A DNA stretch of 14,121 nucleotides from Balneolaceae bacterium (GCA_007118525.1 SKRK01000228.1:1-14121); one strand, 5' to 3'; shown: positions 1 to 7,308, counted from the first letter of the stretch. Numbers and translations: made by a program. The notes: generated from the letters alone by a model not told the origin.

Positions 1-285
1 ATTATCTCTGACTTGGGGAGTCATCGGCAAATCCTGGAGTTGTGTCTGACCGGCCTCTTGCTCCAGAAGGCTCTTAATTCTCTTTTTAAGGTGATCGGGT
101 GCGTTTACTCTTTGGAGTCGCTCAGAGAGTAATTTTTTAATCAGGAGGGCGCTTTTATACTGCTCGTGCAGATCGCTATCATTTTTTATGTAATCCATAA
201 ACGCAGACTTCTCATCCTGCGTAGCTTCTTGATCAACTACAGCCGTAAGTAGTTTAATAGCTTGTTTTCTTGTTAACTTCATCAT
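1..285 (-). CDS. Anti-sigma-factor-like protein, N-terminal part, cut by the left edge
   Basis: The minus strand is open from an ATG at 285 to the window edge, giving 95 residues and no stop. The frame starts MMKLTRKQAIKLL; a second ATG at 282 is equally possible. The first ~55 residues are charged and helical, with an acidic DQEATQDEKSAF stretch where anti-sigma factors of the zinc-finger (RsrA-like) class carry 'D.ELs.eE...f'. Residues 62-75 (APDHLKKRIKSLLE) match the 'AP..L..RI...L' segment that often follows that domain. The HxxxCxxC zinc ligands are absent; there is no cysteine in the visible part. No sigma gene precedes it on this strand, since the upstream gene is a pseudouridine synthase 170 bases away. 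The role as an anti-sigma or sigma-binding protein is inferred from overall shape only. It could be another small regulatory protein. Confidence 0.6.
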   Translation of the reverse strand, partial: MMKLTRKQAIKLLTAVVDQEATQDEKSAFMDYIKNDSDLHEQYKSALLIKKLLSERLQRVNAPDHLKKRIKSLLEQEAGQTQLQDLPMTPQVRDN

Positions 286-455
286 GCACTAACTTAGAAA
301 ATAATATAGTTGAGACATGTTTTAAGGGATAGCTGTTACCTTTCGACAATATCGTTTATTCGTCTAGATAAACACGAAGAAAAATTAAATCATTCAAAGG
401 CTCGCACGATAAGCCTGTATAAATAAATATTCGTAACGGTATGCGGAACAATTTA
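286..455. other. Intergenic region between two minus-strand genes
   Basis: This 170-base AT-rich gap separates the pseudouridine synthase stop from the anti-sigma-like start. A weak hairpin, AGGCT (398-402) with AGCCT (412-416), lies just after the synthase gene but has no proper U-run, so termination there is doubtful. A promoter for the leftmost gene should lie here. I see an AT-rich TATATT near its 5' end but no convincing partner hexamer. I see no small gene. Confidence 0.4.
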
Positions 456-1154
456 CTATTCTTCAATTATGTTTGAAAATTTGAGCCAGGGTTCAGTTCT
501 TTCAGGGTTTGCACGAAATGTGAGCTCTTTTTTGAGAGTGGGATGCACGAGTGTCAATTCATAGGCGTGGAGCGCAATGGTTGCATTATTACCTGTGCCA
601 TACTTACGGTCTCCCCATATTGGAAAACCGTGGGACTGTAGCTGAACCCTTATCTGATGTGCACGACCGGTAATCAGGTTTACCTGTATCAGTGAGAGAT
701 TTTCAATAGCTTCCAGTCTTACATACGTGAGCTGAGCCTCTTTGGCTCCACGGACTCCTTTTTTTACAGTTTTAACAACATTTGTTTTTTCATCTTTAAG
801 AAGGTGGTGGGTTAAATATCCGTTTTGGGGAATCTTCCCCTCAACAACAGCAAGGTAGGTTTTTTTCAGAGTGCGTTTTCGAATCTGTTCATTTATTCTT
901 GATGCGGCTTTGGAGGTTTTTCCAAAAGCCATAACCCCGCTCACCGGTTTATCTAATCTGTGCAGAAGTCCCAAAAAAACATTTCCGGGTTTATTCGTTG
1001 AACTTTTAATGTACTGTTTACAAAGGTTGAGCAGATCAGGCTCTTTTGTATGGTCTTCCTGAGATAGCACACCCTTTGGTTTATTCACAACAAGGAGATG
1101 GTTATCTTCAAATAGAATTTCAATATCAGGATTGGTTCCTGTACTCTTCATCAT
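456..1154 (-). CDS. RluA-family RNA pseudouridine synthase
   Basis: This 232-residue protein isomerises uridine to pseudouridine in rRNA or tRNA in the cytoplasm. The family signature HRLDKPVSG is at residues 65-73, with the presumed catalytic Asp68. Further conserved blocks follow in order: TGRAHQIRVQL (162-172), the GDRKYG loop (181-186) and LHAYEL (195-200). There is no N-terminal S4 RNA-binding domain, so it resembles the short single-domain members (RluA/TruC-like) rather than RluC or RluD. The substrate position cannot be told from sequence. The start has two consecutive ATGs (1154 and 1151), neither with a clear ribosome binding site; the stop is TAG. It is divergent from uvrC across 120 bases. 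The family assignment is firm and the exact target is unknown. Confidence 0.95.
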   Translation of the reverse strand: MMKSTGTNPDIEILFEDNHLLVVNKPKGVLSQEDHTKEPDLLNLCKQYIKSSTNKPGNVFLGLLHRLDKPVSGVMAFGKTSKAASRINEQIRKRTLKKTYLAVVEGKIPQNGYLTHHLLKDEKTNVVKTVKKGVRGAKEAQLTYVRLEAIENLSLIQVNLITGRAHQIRVQLQSHGFPIWGDRKYGTGNNATIALHAYELTLVHPTLKKELTFRANPERTEPWLKFSNIIEE

Positions 1155-1205
1155 CGGGTATTTATTAATAGTTCAAGCTCAAACCGCTTTTGTAATCTTC
1201 TTATC

Positions 1206-1233
1206 TTGTCAGGAATATAAAACCTTTTATAAC
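1206..1233 (+). promoter_or_regulatory. Candidate sigma-70-type promoter for uvrC
   Basis: TTGTCA (1206-1211) and TATAAC (1228-1233) are separated by 16 bases, placing a start site near 1240, about 35 bases before the uvrC ATG. The match to the -35/-10 consensus is good. Many Bacteroidota use a different primary-sigma consensus, so this is tentative. Confidence 0.4.
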
Positions 1234-1237
1234 TCCT
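1211..1237. repeat. Inverted repeat in the rluA-like/uvrC divergent promoter region
   Basis: A perfect dyad, TATAAAA (1216-1222), CC, TTTTATA (1225-1231), is flanked by AGGA (1211-1214) and TCCT (1234-1237), so nearly the whole 27 bases is symmetrical. It overlaps the candidate uvrC promoter and lies between divergent genes, so it could be an operator. It is AT-rich enough to arise by chance. Confidence 0.35.
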
Positions 1238-1274
1238 AGTGTGGTTCTTATTTTGACGAAGTAATTCTCTGAAA

Positions 1275-3113
1275 ATGTCAATATCAATCGAAGAAAAAAT
1301 AGCAAATCTGCCTTTAAGTCCCGGGGTGTATCAGTTTAAAGATAGCAAGGGCAATCATCTCTATGTGGGCAAAGCGAAGCGTTTGAGGAACAGGGTTCGT
1401 TCCTATTTTCAGGACTCACGAAATCATGATGGCAGAATCAGGGTGATGGTTTCAAAGATTGATGATATAGAGGTAATTGTTACCGATTCTGAAGCGGAGG
1501 CGCTGATACTGGAAAATACCCTGATCAAAAAATATCAGCCGCGCTACAATATTATGTATCGCGATGATAAGTCGTACCCCTATATTTGTATTACCGGCGA
1601 CAGGCGCCCGAGGGTTTATCCGACACGAACAGTTGTTAAGGATGGCAGCAAATATTTTGGCCCCTATGATCATGTTGGGCACATGAGGAGAATGCTTGAA
1701 ACCATTCGCAAAACTTTTGATCTCTGCACCTGTGCAGTTTCTCCCAAAATGATTGACAAATCGCGCGGGGCACCTAAATGGCACTCCTGTTTTGACGACT
1801 ATCTGAAAAATTGTTCGGGCGACTGGGAGGAAGAGAGGTACATCTCGACAATTGAAAAAGTAGAGCGATTACTGAGCGGAAAAACAGATGACCTGGTAAG
1901 GGAGATTAAAGAGGAGATGGAGATTGCCTCAGCTGCAATGGAGTTTGAAGAGGCGGCGAAATTACGCGACAGCATGGTATCTCTTCAGAAATACAATCAA
2001 AAAATGAAGATGGTGGCCAACAAAGATGTTCACCGCGACATATTTGCCATCGATGTGGATGAAGAGATCAGGGAGGCTTGTGGAGTTCTTTTTAAGATAC
2101 GGGAGGGTAAACTTATTGGGAAATTTCACCGGTTTCTAAAGAATATTGAACACGCCTCACGCGAGGTGATGATGCAGTCGTTCGTGGAAGATTACTATAC
2201 AGGGCAGCACGTAGGAGCTATCCCTGATGAAGTGTACCTAAGCAACCCGATGGAAGATGAGAACCCTCTCTATGAATATCTGTGGGAACAGCGCAAGAAG
2301 AAGGTGCCGATCTATGTTCCACAAATTGGAGAAAAGAAGCATATGATTCAAATGGCTATCACGAATGCAAGGCTGAATTTGAGTGAGCGAAAACTGGAGA
2401 AGAGAAAAGCAGAGAAAGATCGCATACCACAATCGGTGAAAGACCTCAAAGAGTATTTGCAGCTAAGCCGGTTGCCCCGCCGTATTGAGTGTTTTGACAA
2501 CTCCAATACCATGGGTACAGATCCGGTTGCCTCGATGGTCTGTTTTGTGGATGCCCAGCCCCGGAAAAGTGAATACCTGCGTTTCAAGATCAAAACAGTT
2601 TTAGGAGCTGATGACGTTGCCTCGATGAAAGAGATTGTTAAACGGCGATATCTAAAAGTAAAAAAGGAGAAATTACAGCCGCCCGACCTGATCCTGATCG
2701 ATGGCGGCAAGGGGCAGCTCAACGCCGCAATTGAAGCTTTGGAAGAGATTGAATTTTCAGATCAGTGTGAGGTTGCAGGGCTTGCAAAGAGGCTCGAAGA
2801 GGTTTTTTTGCCGGGTAAGATGGATGCCGTTATGATTCCAAAAACATCTGCTTCACTTAAGCTTTTGCAGAGGGCCAGGGATGAGGCTCACCGATTTGCA
2901 ATTACATACCACCGGAAAAAAAGATCGGACCGCACCTTGAAAACAGAATTAACCGAGATAGAGGGAGTAGGGCAAAAGACGGCACAAAAGCTGCTGTCAT
3001 CCTACGGTTCTGTTCAAAACATAAAAAAAACGAACAAAACCGAACTCCAGGAGCTTATAGGCGAGAAAATGGGAGAACGGGTGTATGCTTATTTTAACGC
3101 TAGCCCGAGATAA
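1275..3113 (+). CDS. uvrC: Excinuclease ABC subunit C (UvrC)
   Basis: This is the nuclease of the UvrABC nucleotide-excision repair complex, cutting the damaged strand on both sides of a lesion. Its 612 residues are the usual full length. The GIY-YIG nuclease domain spans residues 14-93 (GVY at 17-19, LYVGKAK at 29-35, Arg40, ILEN at 78-81). A UVR helical hairpin that contacts UvrB is at about 206-240 (EFEEAAKLRD). The RNase H-like 5' nuclease domain shows CFDNS (Asp408), GADDVASM (444-451), LIDGGKGQL (474-482) and DEAHRFAI (536-543). A C-terminal helix-hairpin-helix lies at 559-607 (EIEGVGQKTAQKLL). The Fe-S region is unusual: cysteines are at 151, 153, 172 and 180, and Trp184 stands where the fourth canonical ligand is expected. 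The start is an ATG without a Shine-Dalgarno sequence. No gene is co-transcribed closely with it. Confidence 0.98.
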   Translation: MSISIEEKIANLPLSPGVYQFKDSKGNHLYVGKAKRLRNRVRSYFQDSRNHDGRIRVMVSKIDDIEVIVTDSEAEALILENTLIKKYQPRYNIMYRDDKSYPYICITGDRRPRVYPTRTVVKDGSKYFGPYDHVGHMRRMLETIRKTFDLCTCAVSPKMIDKSRGAPKWHSCFDDYLKNCSGDWEEERYISTIEKVERLLSGKTDDLVREIKEEMEIASAAMEFEEAAKLRDSMVSLQKYNQKMKMVANKDVHRDIFAIDVDEEIREACGVLFKIREGKLIGKFHRFLKNIEHASREVMMQSFVEDYYTGQHVGAIPDEVYLSNPMEDENPLYEYLWEQRKKKVPIYVPQIGEKKHMIQMAITNARLNLSERKLEKRKAEKDRIPQSVKDLKEYLQLSRLPRRIECFDNSNTMGTDPVASMVCFVDAQPRKSEYLRFKIKTVLGADDVASMKEIVKRRYLKVKKEKLQPPDLILIDGGKGQLNAAIEALEEIEFSDQCEVAGLAKRLEEVFLPGKMDAVMIPKTSASLKLLQRARDEAHRFAITYHRKKRSDRTLKTELTEIEGVGQKTAQKLLSSYGSVQNIKKTNKTELQELIGEKMGERVYAYFNASPR

Positions 3114-3130
3114 TCAGAATGTATTCCAAA

Positions 3131-3281
3131 GTCCCCCTTTTTCCATCGGGATCACTACGTGGGAAGGGGCTCATTTGTTGAACGCGGAGCGCTCCGGGTA
3201 CTCATCTTTTATACCGCGAAGCGAAACGATTCCCATAAAGCGTAGCGGAATGAAAAGCGGTCCGTAAGCTGACGCAGGGAC
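3131..3281. repeat. GC-rich intergenic element, possible dispersed repeat
   Basis: This stretch after uvrC is much richer in GC than the AT-rich DNA that follows. It is bounded by short inverted ends, GTCCC (3131-3135) and GGGAC (3277-3281). Inside, the octamer GCGNAGCG occurs three times on the same strand (3184-3191, 3216-3223, 3240-3247), and the first copy overlaps a perfect 12-base palindrome, CGGAGCGCTCCG (3185-3196). A frame through it is open but gives a low-complexity peptide with repeated Arg-Ser pairs and no recognisable domain. It resembles REP-like or mobile non-coding repeats. Whether it recurs elsewhere in the genome cannot be seen from one copy. Confidence 0.4.
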
Positions 3282-3442
3282 ACTCCTAAATTAACTCCTT
3301 TCTAGAACTCATGTTATCTAAACAACTAACCGTGATCTCTTTCGCATGAATATGTGATAGAATTTTGATGAATGTTGGCGTATTGTTCATTAGGATGTGC
3401 TTAGGAGCTATAGAGAACTGCAATTTCGTCAGTTGTGGAACT
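3282..3442. other. AT-rich spacer before the sigma-factor promoter
   Basis: I see no gene here on either strand; a minus-strand frame across 3286-3480 has no family resemblance. A weak dyad, ATGAA (3368-3372) with TTCAT (3386-3390), is centred about 90 bases upstream of the predicted sigma-54 start site. Activator sites are often found at that distance. It is short and could be chance. Confidence 0.3.
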
Positions 3443-3460
3443 TTGGCACACTCTCTGCAG
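3443..3460 (+). promoter_or_regulatory. Candidate sigma-54 (RpoN) promoter for the sigma/anti-sigma operon
   Basis: The sequence TTGGCACACTCTCTGCA carries TGGCAC at the -24 box and CTGCA at the -12 box, with GG (3445-3446) and GC (3457-3458) exactly 10 bases apart as RpoN requires. Against TGGCAC-N5-TTGCA there is one mismatch. The predicted start site is near 3470, leaving a leader of about 86 bases before the sigma-factor ATG at 3556. No activator gene is in the window. Confidence 0.5.
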
Positions 3461-3555
3461 TAAATAAACTTAAAGAGCACTTATTTTACATGAATGGTAA
3501 TTTCGAAAAAACTGTTTTTGTAATAAGCTGTTAACATCATAAATTTAAGTAAGTC

Positions 3556-4191
3556 ATGAAGCTAATGAATACGGATTTCATACCATCCAATTACGAGCAA
3601 ATGGAAGATAAGGAGCTTGTACACCTTTTCAGGAAAAAGGATGACCAGCTTGCGTTTCGTGAACTGATGAACAGGCATCAGTCCAAGATTTACTCGTACA
3701 TCTTCAGTATGATCCAAAACAGAGAGATAGCTAACGATATATTTCAGGAGACGTTCACCAAAGTCATCACTAAGATGGACGATACCTACAATGAACAAGG
3801 TAAATGGATCGCCTGGGTGATGAGAATAGCGCATAATGCAACAATTGATTATATCAGAAAACAAAAACGATTTGTCGACGTTAGTAGCTCGTATGATAAA
3901 GAATCAAAAACAGATTTTTACGACAGGTTGCCTGACGAAGATTCCATTGACCAGCATGAAAAGCTGGAATTGGATGAATCGACAGAAAGTTTACTGAAGC
4001 ATATTTCAAATCTTCCTGAAGAGCAGCGCACCGTGGTAATGTTGCGTCATTATTACGAAATGCCATTTAAGGAGATTGCCGAACTGACTGATGTGTCTAT
4101 TAACACAGCGTTGGGAAGAATGAGATATGCTTTGATAAACCTTCGTAAAATGTTCGATGAAGAACACGAGAAGGAGTCAAATAACGTATGA
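3556..4191 (+). CDS. ECF-type RNA polymerase sigma factor
   Basis: This 211-residue sigma-70-family protein should bind core RNA polymerase and direct it to a small regulon. Region 2 is at about residues 24-106: the helix around IYSYIFSMIQNREIANDIFQETF (region 2.1-2.2), then WIAWVMRIAHNATIDYIRKQKR (84-105), the -10-recognising region 2.3-2.4. After an acidic linker (107-145), region 4 spans about 146-199, with PEEQRTVVMLRHYYEMPFKE leading into the -35-binding helix-turn-helix (EIAELTDVSINTALGRMRYAL, 173-193). Regions 1.1 and 3 are missing, as in ECF sigmas. The stop codon overlaps the next start (ATGA), so the downstream membrane protein is translationally coupled and is probably its anti-sigma. 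A sigma-54-like promoter lies about 100 bases upstream. The ECF subgroup and signal are unknown. Confidence 0.92.
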   Translation: MKLMNTDFIPSNYEQMEDKELVHLFRKKDDQLAFRELMNRHQSKIYSYIFSMIQNREIANDIFQETFTKVITKMDDTYNEQGKWIAWVMRIAHNATIDYIRKQKRFVDVSSSYDKESKTDFYDRLPDEDSIDQHEKLELDESTESLLKHISNLPEEQRTVVMLRHYYEMPFKEIAELTDVSINTALGRMRYALINLRKMFDEEHEKESNNV

Positions 4192-4784
4192 AAAAAAAGG
4201 ATCACAAAAGTATAGCATATATTTTCAAAGAAATGGATCCCTCGGAAGAGGTAGAGTTTGAACGTAGCCTGCAGGATAACGAGAACCTGCTCATTGAGGT
4301 CGAGTCGTTAAGAAAAGTGAATGAAAAGCTCAGTTCACTGCCCCACTTTTCAGCTCCGCCACATCTAATTGAAGAAATTAGTTCAAAAGCCCGGAATAAG
4401 ACGGCGAAACCAAGAATGAATTGGATAAAACCGTTCTATCTGGCAACAGCTGCTATTGTAATGGTTGGCTTTACCGGGAGTATTTTATTCATGGATTCAA
4501 CTTCATCTGATCAAGACAGCGCATCAGATCATGCCGTCGTAGGAAGTACAAATATGATCTATTCAGATCAGGAGAAACCGGGGGCCTTATCTGAGAGTAA
4601 AGCCAAAATTACACCGTGGATAGACAACAATGATATTTTACACTTCAACGAGAGATTGCAAAATGAGGATTCTGCCCAGATCGATTCTATGTTAAAAGAC
4701 AGTTATCAGCGCCTCACGCCTGTAACAGACCCAATTCAATCGCGAATGTTACAACGTAACCTGCAATTGACGGGCAGTCAGTAG
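4188..4784 (+). CDS. Probable membrane anti-sigma factor
   Basis: This 198-residue protein overlaps the sigma gene by four bases, the usual arrangement for a cognate pair. Residues 8-50 form a cytoplasmic helical region (IFKEMDPSEEVEFERSLQDN, then EVESLRKVNEKL) that resembles the 'Y..GEMs.eE...FE..L' start of anti-sigma domains, without zinc-binding Cys/His. SAPPHLIEEI (55-64) matches the linker that often follows. One membrane segment is at about 81-102, between basic Lys81 and an acidic exit. A ~95-residue polar C-terminal part should lie outside the membrane and could sense an envelope signal; I recognise no domain there. An AAGGAG lies 10-15 bases before the ATG, so a ribosome site is present inside the sigma gene. 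The function is inferred from gene order, topology and the N-terminal motif. Confidence 0.72.
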   Translation: MKKKDHKSIAYIFKEMDPSEEVEFERSLQDNENLLIEVESLRKVNEKLSSLPHFSAPPHLIEEISSKARNKTAKPRMNWIKPFYLATAAIVMVGFTGSILFMDSTSSDQDSASDHAVVGSTNMIYSDQEKPGALSESKAKITPWIDNNDILHFNERLQNEDSAQIDSMLKDSYQRLTPVTDPIQSRMLQRNLQLTGSQ

Positions 4785-4892
4785 TAGTTAATTTTGTCTA
4801 AATGCATTTTCTATACCCGTAAATGATTATAATTTATTGGCCTTTATCTCAAAGACCATATCTTTTCCACCGTCAAATGTGTATAACTTCTT
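4785..4892. other. Gap after the anti-sigma gene
   Basis: This AT-rich spacer has no gene. An imperfect hairpin, GGCCTTT (4839-4845) with AAAGACC (4851-4857), is followed by a short pyrimidine run and could end the sigma/anti-sigma transcript. One mismatch in the stem and the weak U-run keep this doubtful. Confidence 0.2.
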
Positions 4893-4921
4893 TTGGTTAG
4901 CTATGAACTGAGGGTTATATT
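4893..4921 (+). promoter_or_regulatory. Candidate promoter for the parAB operon
   Basis: TTGGTT (4893-4898) and TATATT (4916-4921) are separated by exactly 17 bases, predicting a start near 4928, about 30 bases ahead of the parA ATG. It is a good generic sigma-70 match, unproven for this lineage. Confidence 0.4.
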
Positions 4922-4957
4922 CATAAACAATTTTCATCTTAACAGTCCCCGTAATAA

Positions 4958-5755
4958 ATGGGTAAAATCATTTCCATAGCCAACCAAAAGGGCGGTGTGG
5001 GTAAAACAACAACGGCTATTAATCTTGCTGCAAGCCTCGCGGCCATAGAACACCCTACGCTGATTGTAGATATTGATCCTCAAAATAACTCTACAAGTGG
5101 TTTGGGTATCGAATCCAAAACAGTCACAAATTCTGTATACGAAGTAATGGTGGGAGGCGTCGAAATTATTGATACCGTTCACCAAACCGAATTGCCGTTT
5201 TTGGATCTGGTGCCATCACACATAAATCTTGTGGGTGCAGAAATAGAGATGGTGGATAGAAGTGAGAGAGAACAAATTCTCTCAAAAGCGATTGAACCGC
5301 TAAGCGATAAATACGATTTTATTATAATCGATTGCCCGCCTTCACTGGGGCTGCTTACCATTAATGCATTGACGGCGTCCGATTCAGTACTGATTCCGGT
5401 ACAGTGTGAATATTTTGCGCTCGAAGGGCTTGGGCAGCTCTTAAATACCATTAAAATTGTGCGTCAGCATCTAAATCCCGAGCTGGATATTGAAGGCGTA
5501 CTTCTCACTATGTACGACACGCGTACCCGATTATCGAACCAGGTGGCAGATGAGGTGAAACGCTATTTTGATGACCGGGTATTTTCATCAGTTATTTCCA
5601 GGAATGTCAGGCTGGCAGAAGCACCGAGTTTTGGAAAACCTGCAATATTATATGATGCGACCAGCGTAGGCTCAAAAAACTATCTTTCACTGGCACGCGA
5701 AATTATTCAGCGTAACAAAAAGCTGTTTAAAAACAGCCCGGTATTGACGAAATAG
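4958..5755 (+). CDS. parA: Chromosome-partitioning ATPase ParA (Soj)
   Basis: ParA is a DNA-binding, dimerising ATPase that, with ParB, moves replicated origins apart. The 265-residue length and the absence of an N-terminal HTH extension fit chromosomal (type Ia Soj-like) ParA rather than plasmid P1-type. The deviant Walker A motif KGGVGKTT is at residues 11-18 with the signature lysine Lys11. Walker A' is DIDPQNN (38-44) and Walker B is IIIDCPPS (122-129) with Asp125. [14 protein letters not shown] (215-228) is the conserved C-terminal segment. The ATG lacks a Shine-Dalgarno sequence. parB follows after 10 bases, so the two are one transcript. Confidence 0.97.
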   Translation: MGKIISIANQKGGVGKTTTAINLAASLAAIEHPTLIVDIDPQNNSTSGLGIESKTVTNSVYEVMVGGVEIIDTVHQTELPFLDLVPSHINLVGAEIEMVDRSEREQILSKAIEPLSDKYDFIIIDCPPSLGLLTINALTASDSVLIPVQCEYFALEGLGQLLNTIKIVRQHLNPELDIEGVLLTMYDTRTRLSNQVADEVKRYFDDRVFSSVISRNVRLAEAPSFGKPAILYDATSVGSKNYLSLAREIIQRNKKLFKNSPVLTK

Positions 5756-5765
5756 AGGGACCATT

Positions 5766-6689
5766 ATGGCAAAAAAAGTTTTAGGCCGAGGACTCGGAGC
5801 TTTTTTCCCCGACTATGATAAAGAGGAGGGAAGTGAAAAGAGTACATCAGAAAATACAAAAACAGCGGTTCCCATCGAACCGGCTGAACGGGTCAATATT
5901 GTTCTGAATATCCCGGTTGATCACATCAGACCAAATCCTCACCAGCCGCGTACCGAATTCAAACAGGAAGCTCTTGAACAGCTCTCTTCATCTATAAGGA
6001 GGCATGGGCTTATCCAGCCGATAACCGTGCGTTATCTGGGTGAAAGGCGATTTGAACTGATTAGCGGTGAGCGAAGGCTCAGGGCTACGAAACTTGCCGG
6101 TATAGACGAAATTCCGGCCTACATCAGGGAAGCAAATGATGAGGAGATTATTGCATTTGCGCTGATTGAGAACATACAGCGCGAAGAGCTGAATCCAATT
6201 GAAATTTCCCTGGGTTATCAGCGGCTCATTGATGAGGTAGGATATACACAAAGCGAGGTGGCCGAACGTGTAGGGAAAAACCGGACAACAGTTACTAATA
6301 TGCTTCGTCTGCTGCAGCTGCCCGATTTTATTCAGGCGTCTCTGCGCGATGAAAGTATTTCAGCAGGTCATGCAAGGGCTCTCATTAATCTTAAGAGTGC
6401 AGAAGACCAACAGAAGATTTTAAATCAAATCGTCGCTAAATCCCTTTCGGTTCGTCAAACCGAAGACCTTGTTCGTTCCTATGAAAAGAAAAATGAGCAG
6501 ACGTCTGCAAAGAAGAAAGAAGAGAATAAACGGAATCCTTTTCTAGAAGAGCTATCCAAACGCCTGAGGCAGAACCTCAGTACAAAAGTCAATATCAAGC
6601 CAAAAGGCAAAGGCGGTGAAATTAAGATAGAATATTACTCAGAAGATGACCTTGAACGATTGATGCAGTTGTTCGATGAAATGGCTTAG
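5766..6689 (+). CDS. parB: Chromosome-partitioning protein ParB (Spo0J), parS-binding CTPase
   Basis: ParB binds parS, hydrolyses CTP and slides as a clamp on DNA, recruiting ParA. In this 307-residue protein, residues 5-14 (VLGRGLGAFF) match the N-terminal ParA-stimulating peptide. The CTP-binding ParB/Srx domain covers about 45-140 and includes NPHQPR (57-62), GLIQPI (81-86), GERRLRA (101-107) and ENIQRE (135-140). The parS-reading HTH is at about 161-182 (TQSEVAERVGKNRTTVTNML). A lysine-rich linker (240-256) leads to the C-terminal dimerisation and DNA-binding domain (257-307). AGGGA seven bases before the ATG is a weak ribosome site. The 3' end overlaps the next start by 14 bases. I found no intact parS in the window. 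Confidence 0.97.
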   Translation: MAKKVLGRGLGAFFPDYDKEEGSEKSTSENTKTAVPIEPAERVNIVLNIPVDHIRPNPHQPRTEFKQEALEQLSSSIRRHGLIQPITVRYLGERRFELISGERRLRATKLAGIDEIPAYIREANDEEIIAFALIENIQREELNPIEISLGYQRLIDEVGYTQSEVAERVGKNRTTVTNMLRLLQLPDFIQASLRDESISAGHARALINLKSAEDQQKILNQIVAKSLSVRQTEDLVRSYEKKNEQTSAKKKEENKRNPFLEELSKRLRQNLSTKVNIKPKGKGGEIKIEYYSEDDLERLMQLFDEMA

Positions 6690-7308
6690 TTTTCTTATTC
6701 TGTTTTCACTCACAGTAGTGGCTTCGGCTACTGCCCAGCCCAGCCTGCTTTATCAGGATTTTACACTGCTTGAGAATCGTTATTTTAATACCCCGGCTGC
6801 ACAACAGGACACAACGGAGGAGGGAAACGGAAATATGGAATTTCCATCGCCCCGGTCTGTAATGTATAAATCGATGATGATACCCGGATGGGGACAAATT
6901 GAGAACCGTCAAATATGGAAGGTTCCCATTATTTATGGGCTCTTTGCCGGAATTGGACTCTATACCAACTATCTAAACAATGAATATCAGGATTTCAGGG
7001 CTGCTTTTTATAACAGCTTTCCCGAAAATGATGATTTCCGGTTTGGTCCCACTCCGGAAAGACTGGAAGGGGTTAACCCCGCTGAGCTGCAATCAAATCG
7101 GAATAGTTTAAGAAATCAGCGTGATTTTATGTTTGTTGTTTTTGGGTTAGCTTATGGGTTGAATGTGCTGGATGCCTATGTTTTTGCACATATGCGCAGT
7201 TTTGATGTTTCAGATGATCTTTCGGCGCGTACAACAGTGCAGCCTGCAATAATGGCTAGTGGAAATCCGGGTATTTCCATATCACTTTCACTTTTTAAAA
7301 ATAATTGA
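6676..7308 (+). CDS. DUF5683 membrane protein downstream of parB
   Basis: This 210-residue protein belongs to the uncharacterised DUF5683 family, known mainly from Bacteroidota-type genomes beside parAB. It has a signal-like N-terminus (MKWLSFLILFSLTVVASATA, residues 1-20), with AQ as a plausible cleavage site. The family block SMMIPGWGQIENRQIWKVPI is at 66-85 (PGWGQ at 70-74), followed by a hydrophobic segment (84-100). A second hydrophobic stretch at 151-170 runs into DAYVFAHM (166-173) and FDVSDDLS (176-183), also typical of the family. It is therefore probably in the envelope. The start lies inside the parB 3' end (14-base overlap), which argues for coupled translation. The role is unknown; the constant linkage suggests some tie to segregation or cell envelope growth, but that is inference. 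Confidence 0.85.
   Translation: MKWLSFLILFSLTVVASATAQPSLLYQDFTLLENRYFNTPAAQQDTTEEGNGNMEFPSPRSVMYKSMMIPGWGQIENRQIWKVPIIYGLFAGIGLYTNYLNNEYQDFRAAFYNSFPENDDFRFGPTPERLEGVNPAELQSNRNSLRNQRDFMFVVFGLAYGLNVLDAYVFAHMRSFDVSDDLSARTTVQPAIMASGNPGISISLSLFKNN

Noticed and set aside
3085..3267. A 60-residue open frame reading out of the uvrC 3' end
   Set aside because: It starts inside uvrC in another frame, crosses the GC-rich repeat and has no recognisable domain; the Arg-Ser repeats come from the GCGNAGCG units.
3286..3480. Minus-strand open frame of 64 codons before the sigma gene
   Set aside because: There is no family resemblance or ribosome site, and it runs antisense across the sigma-54 promoter match.
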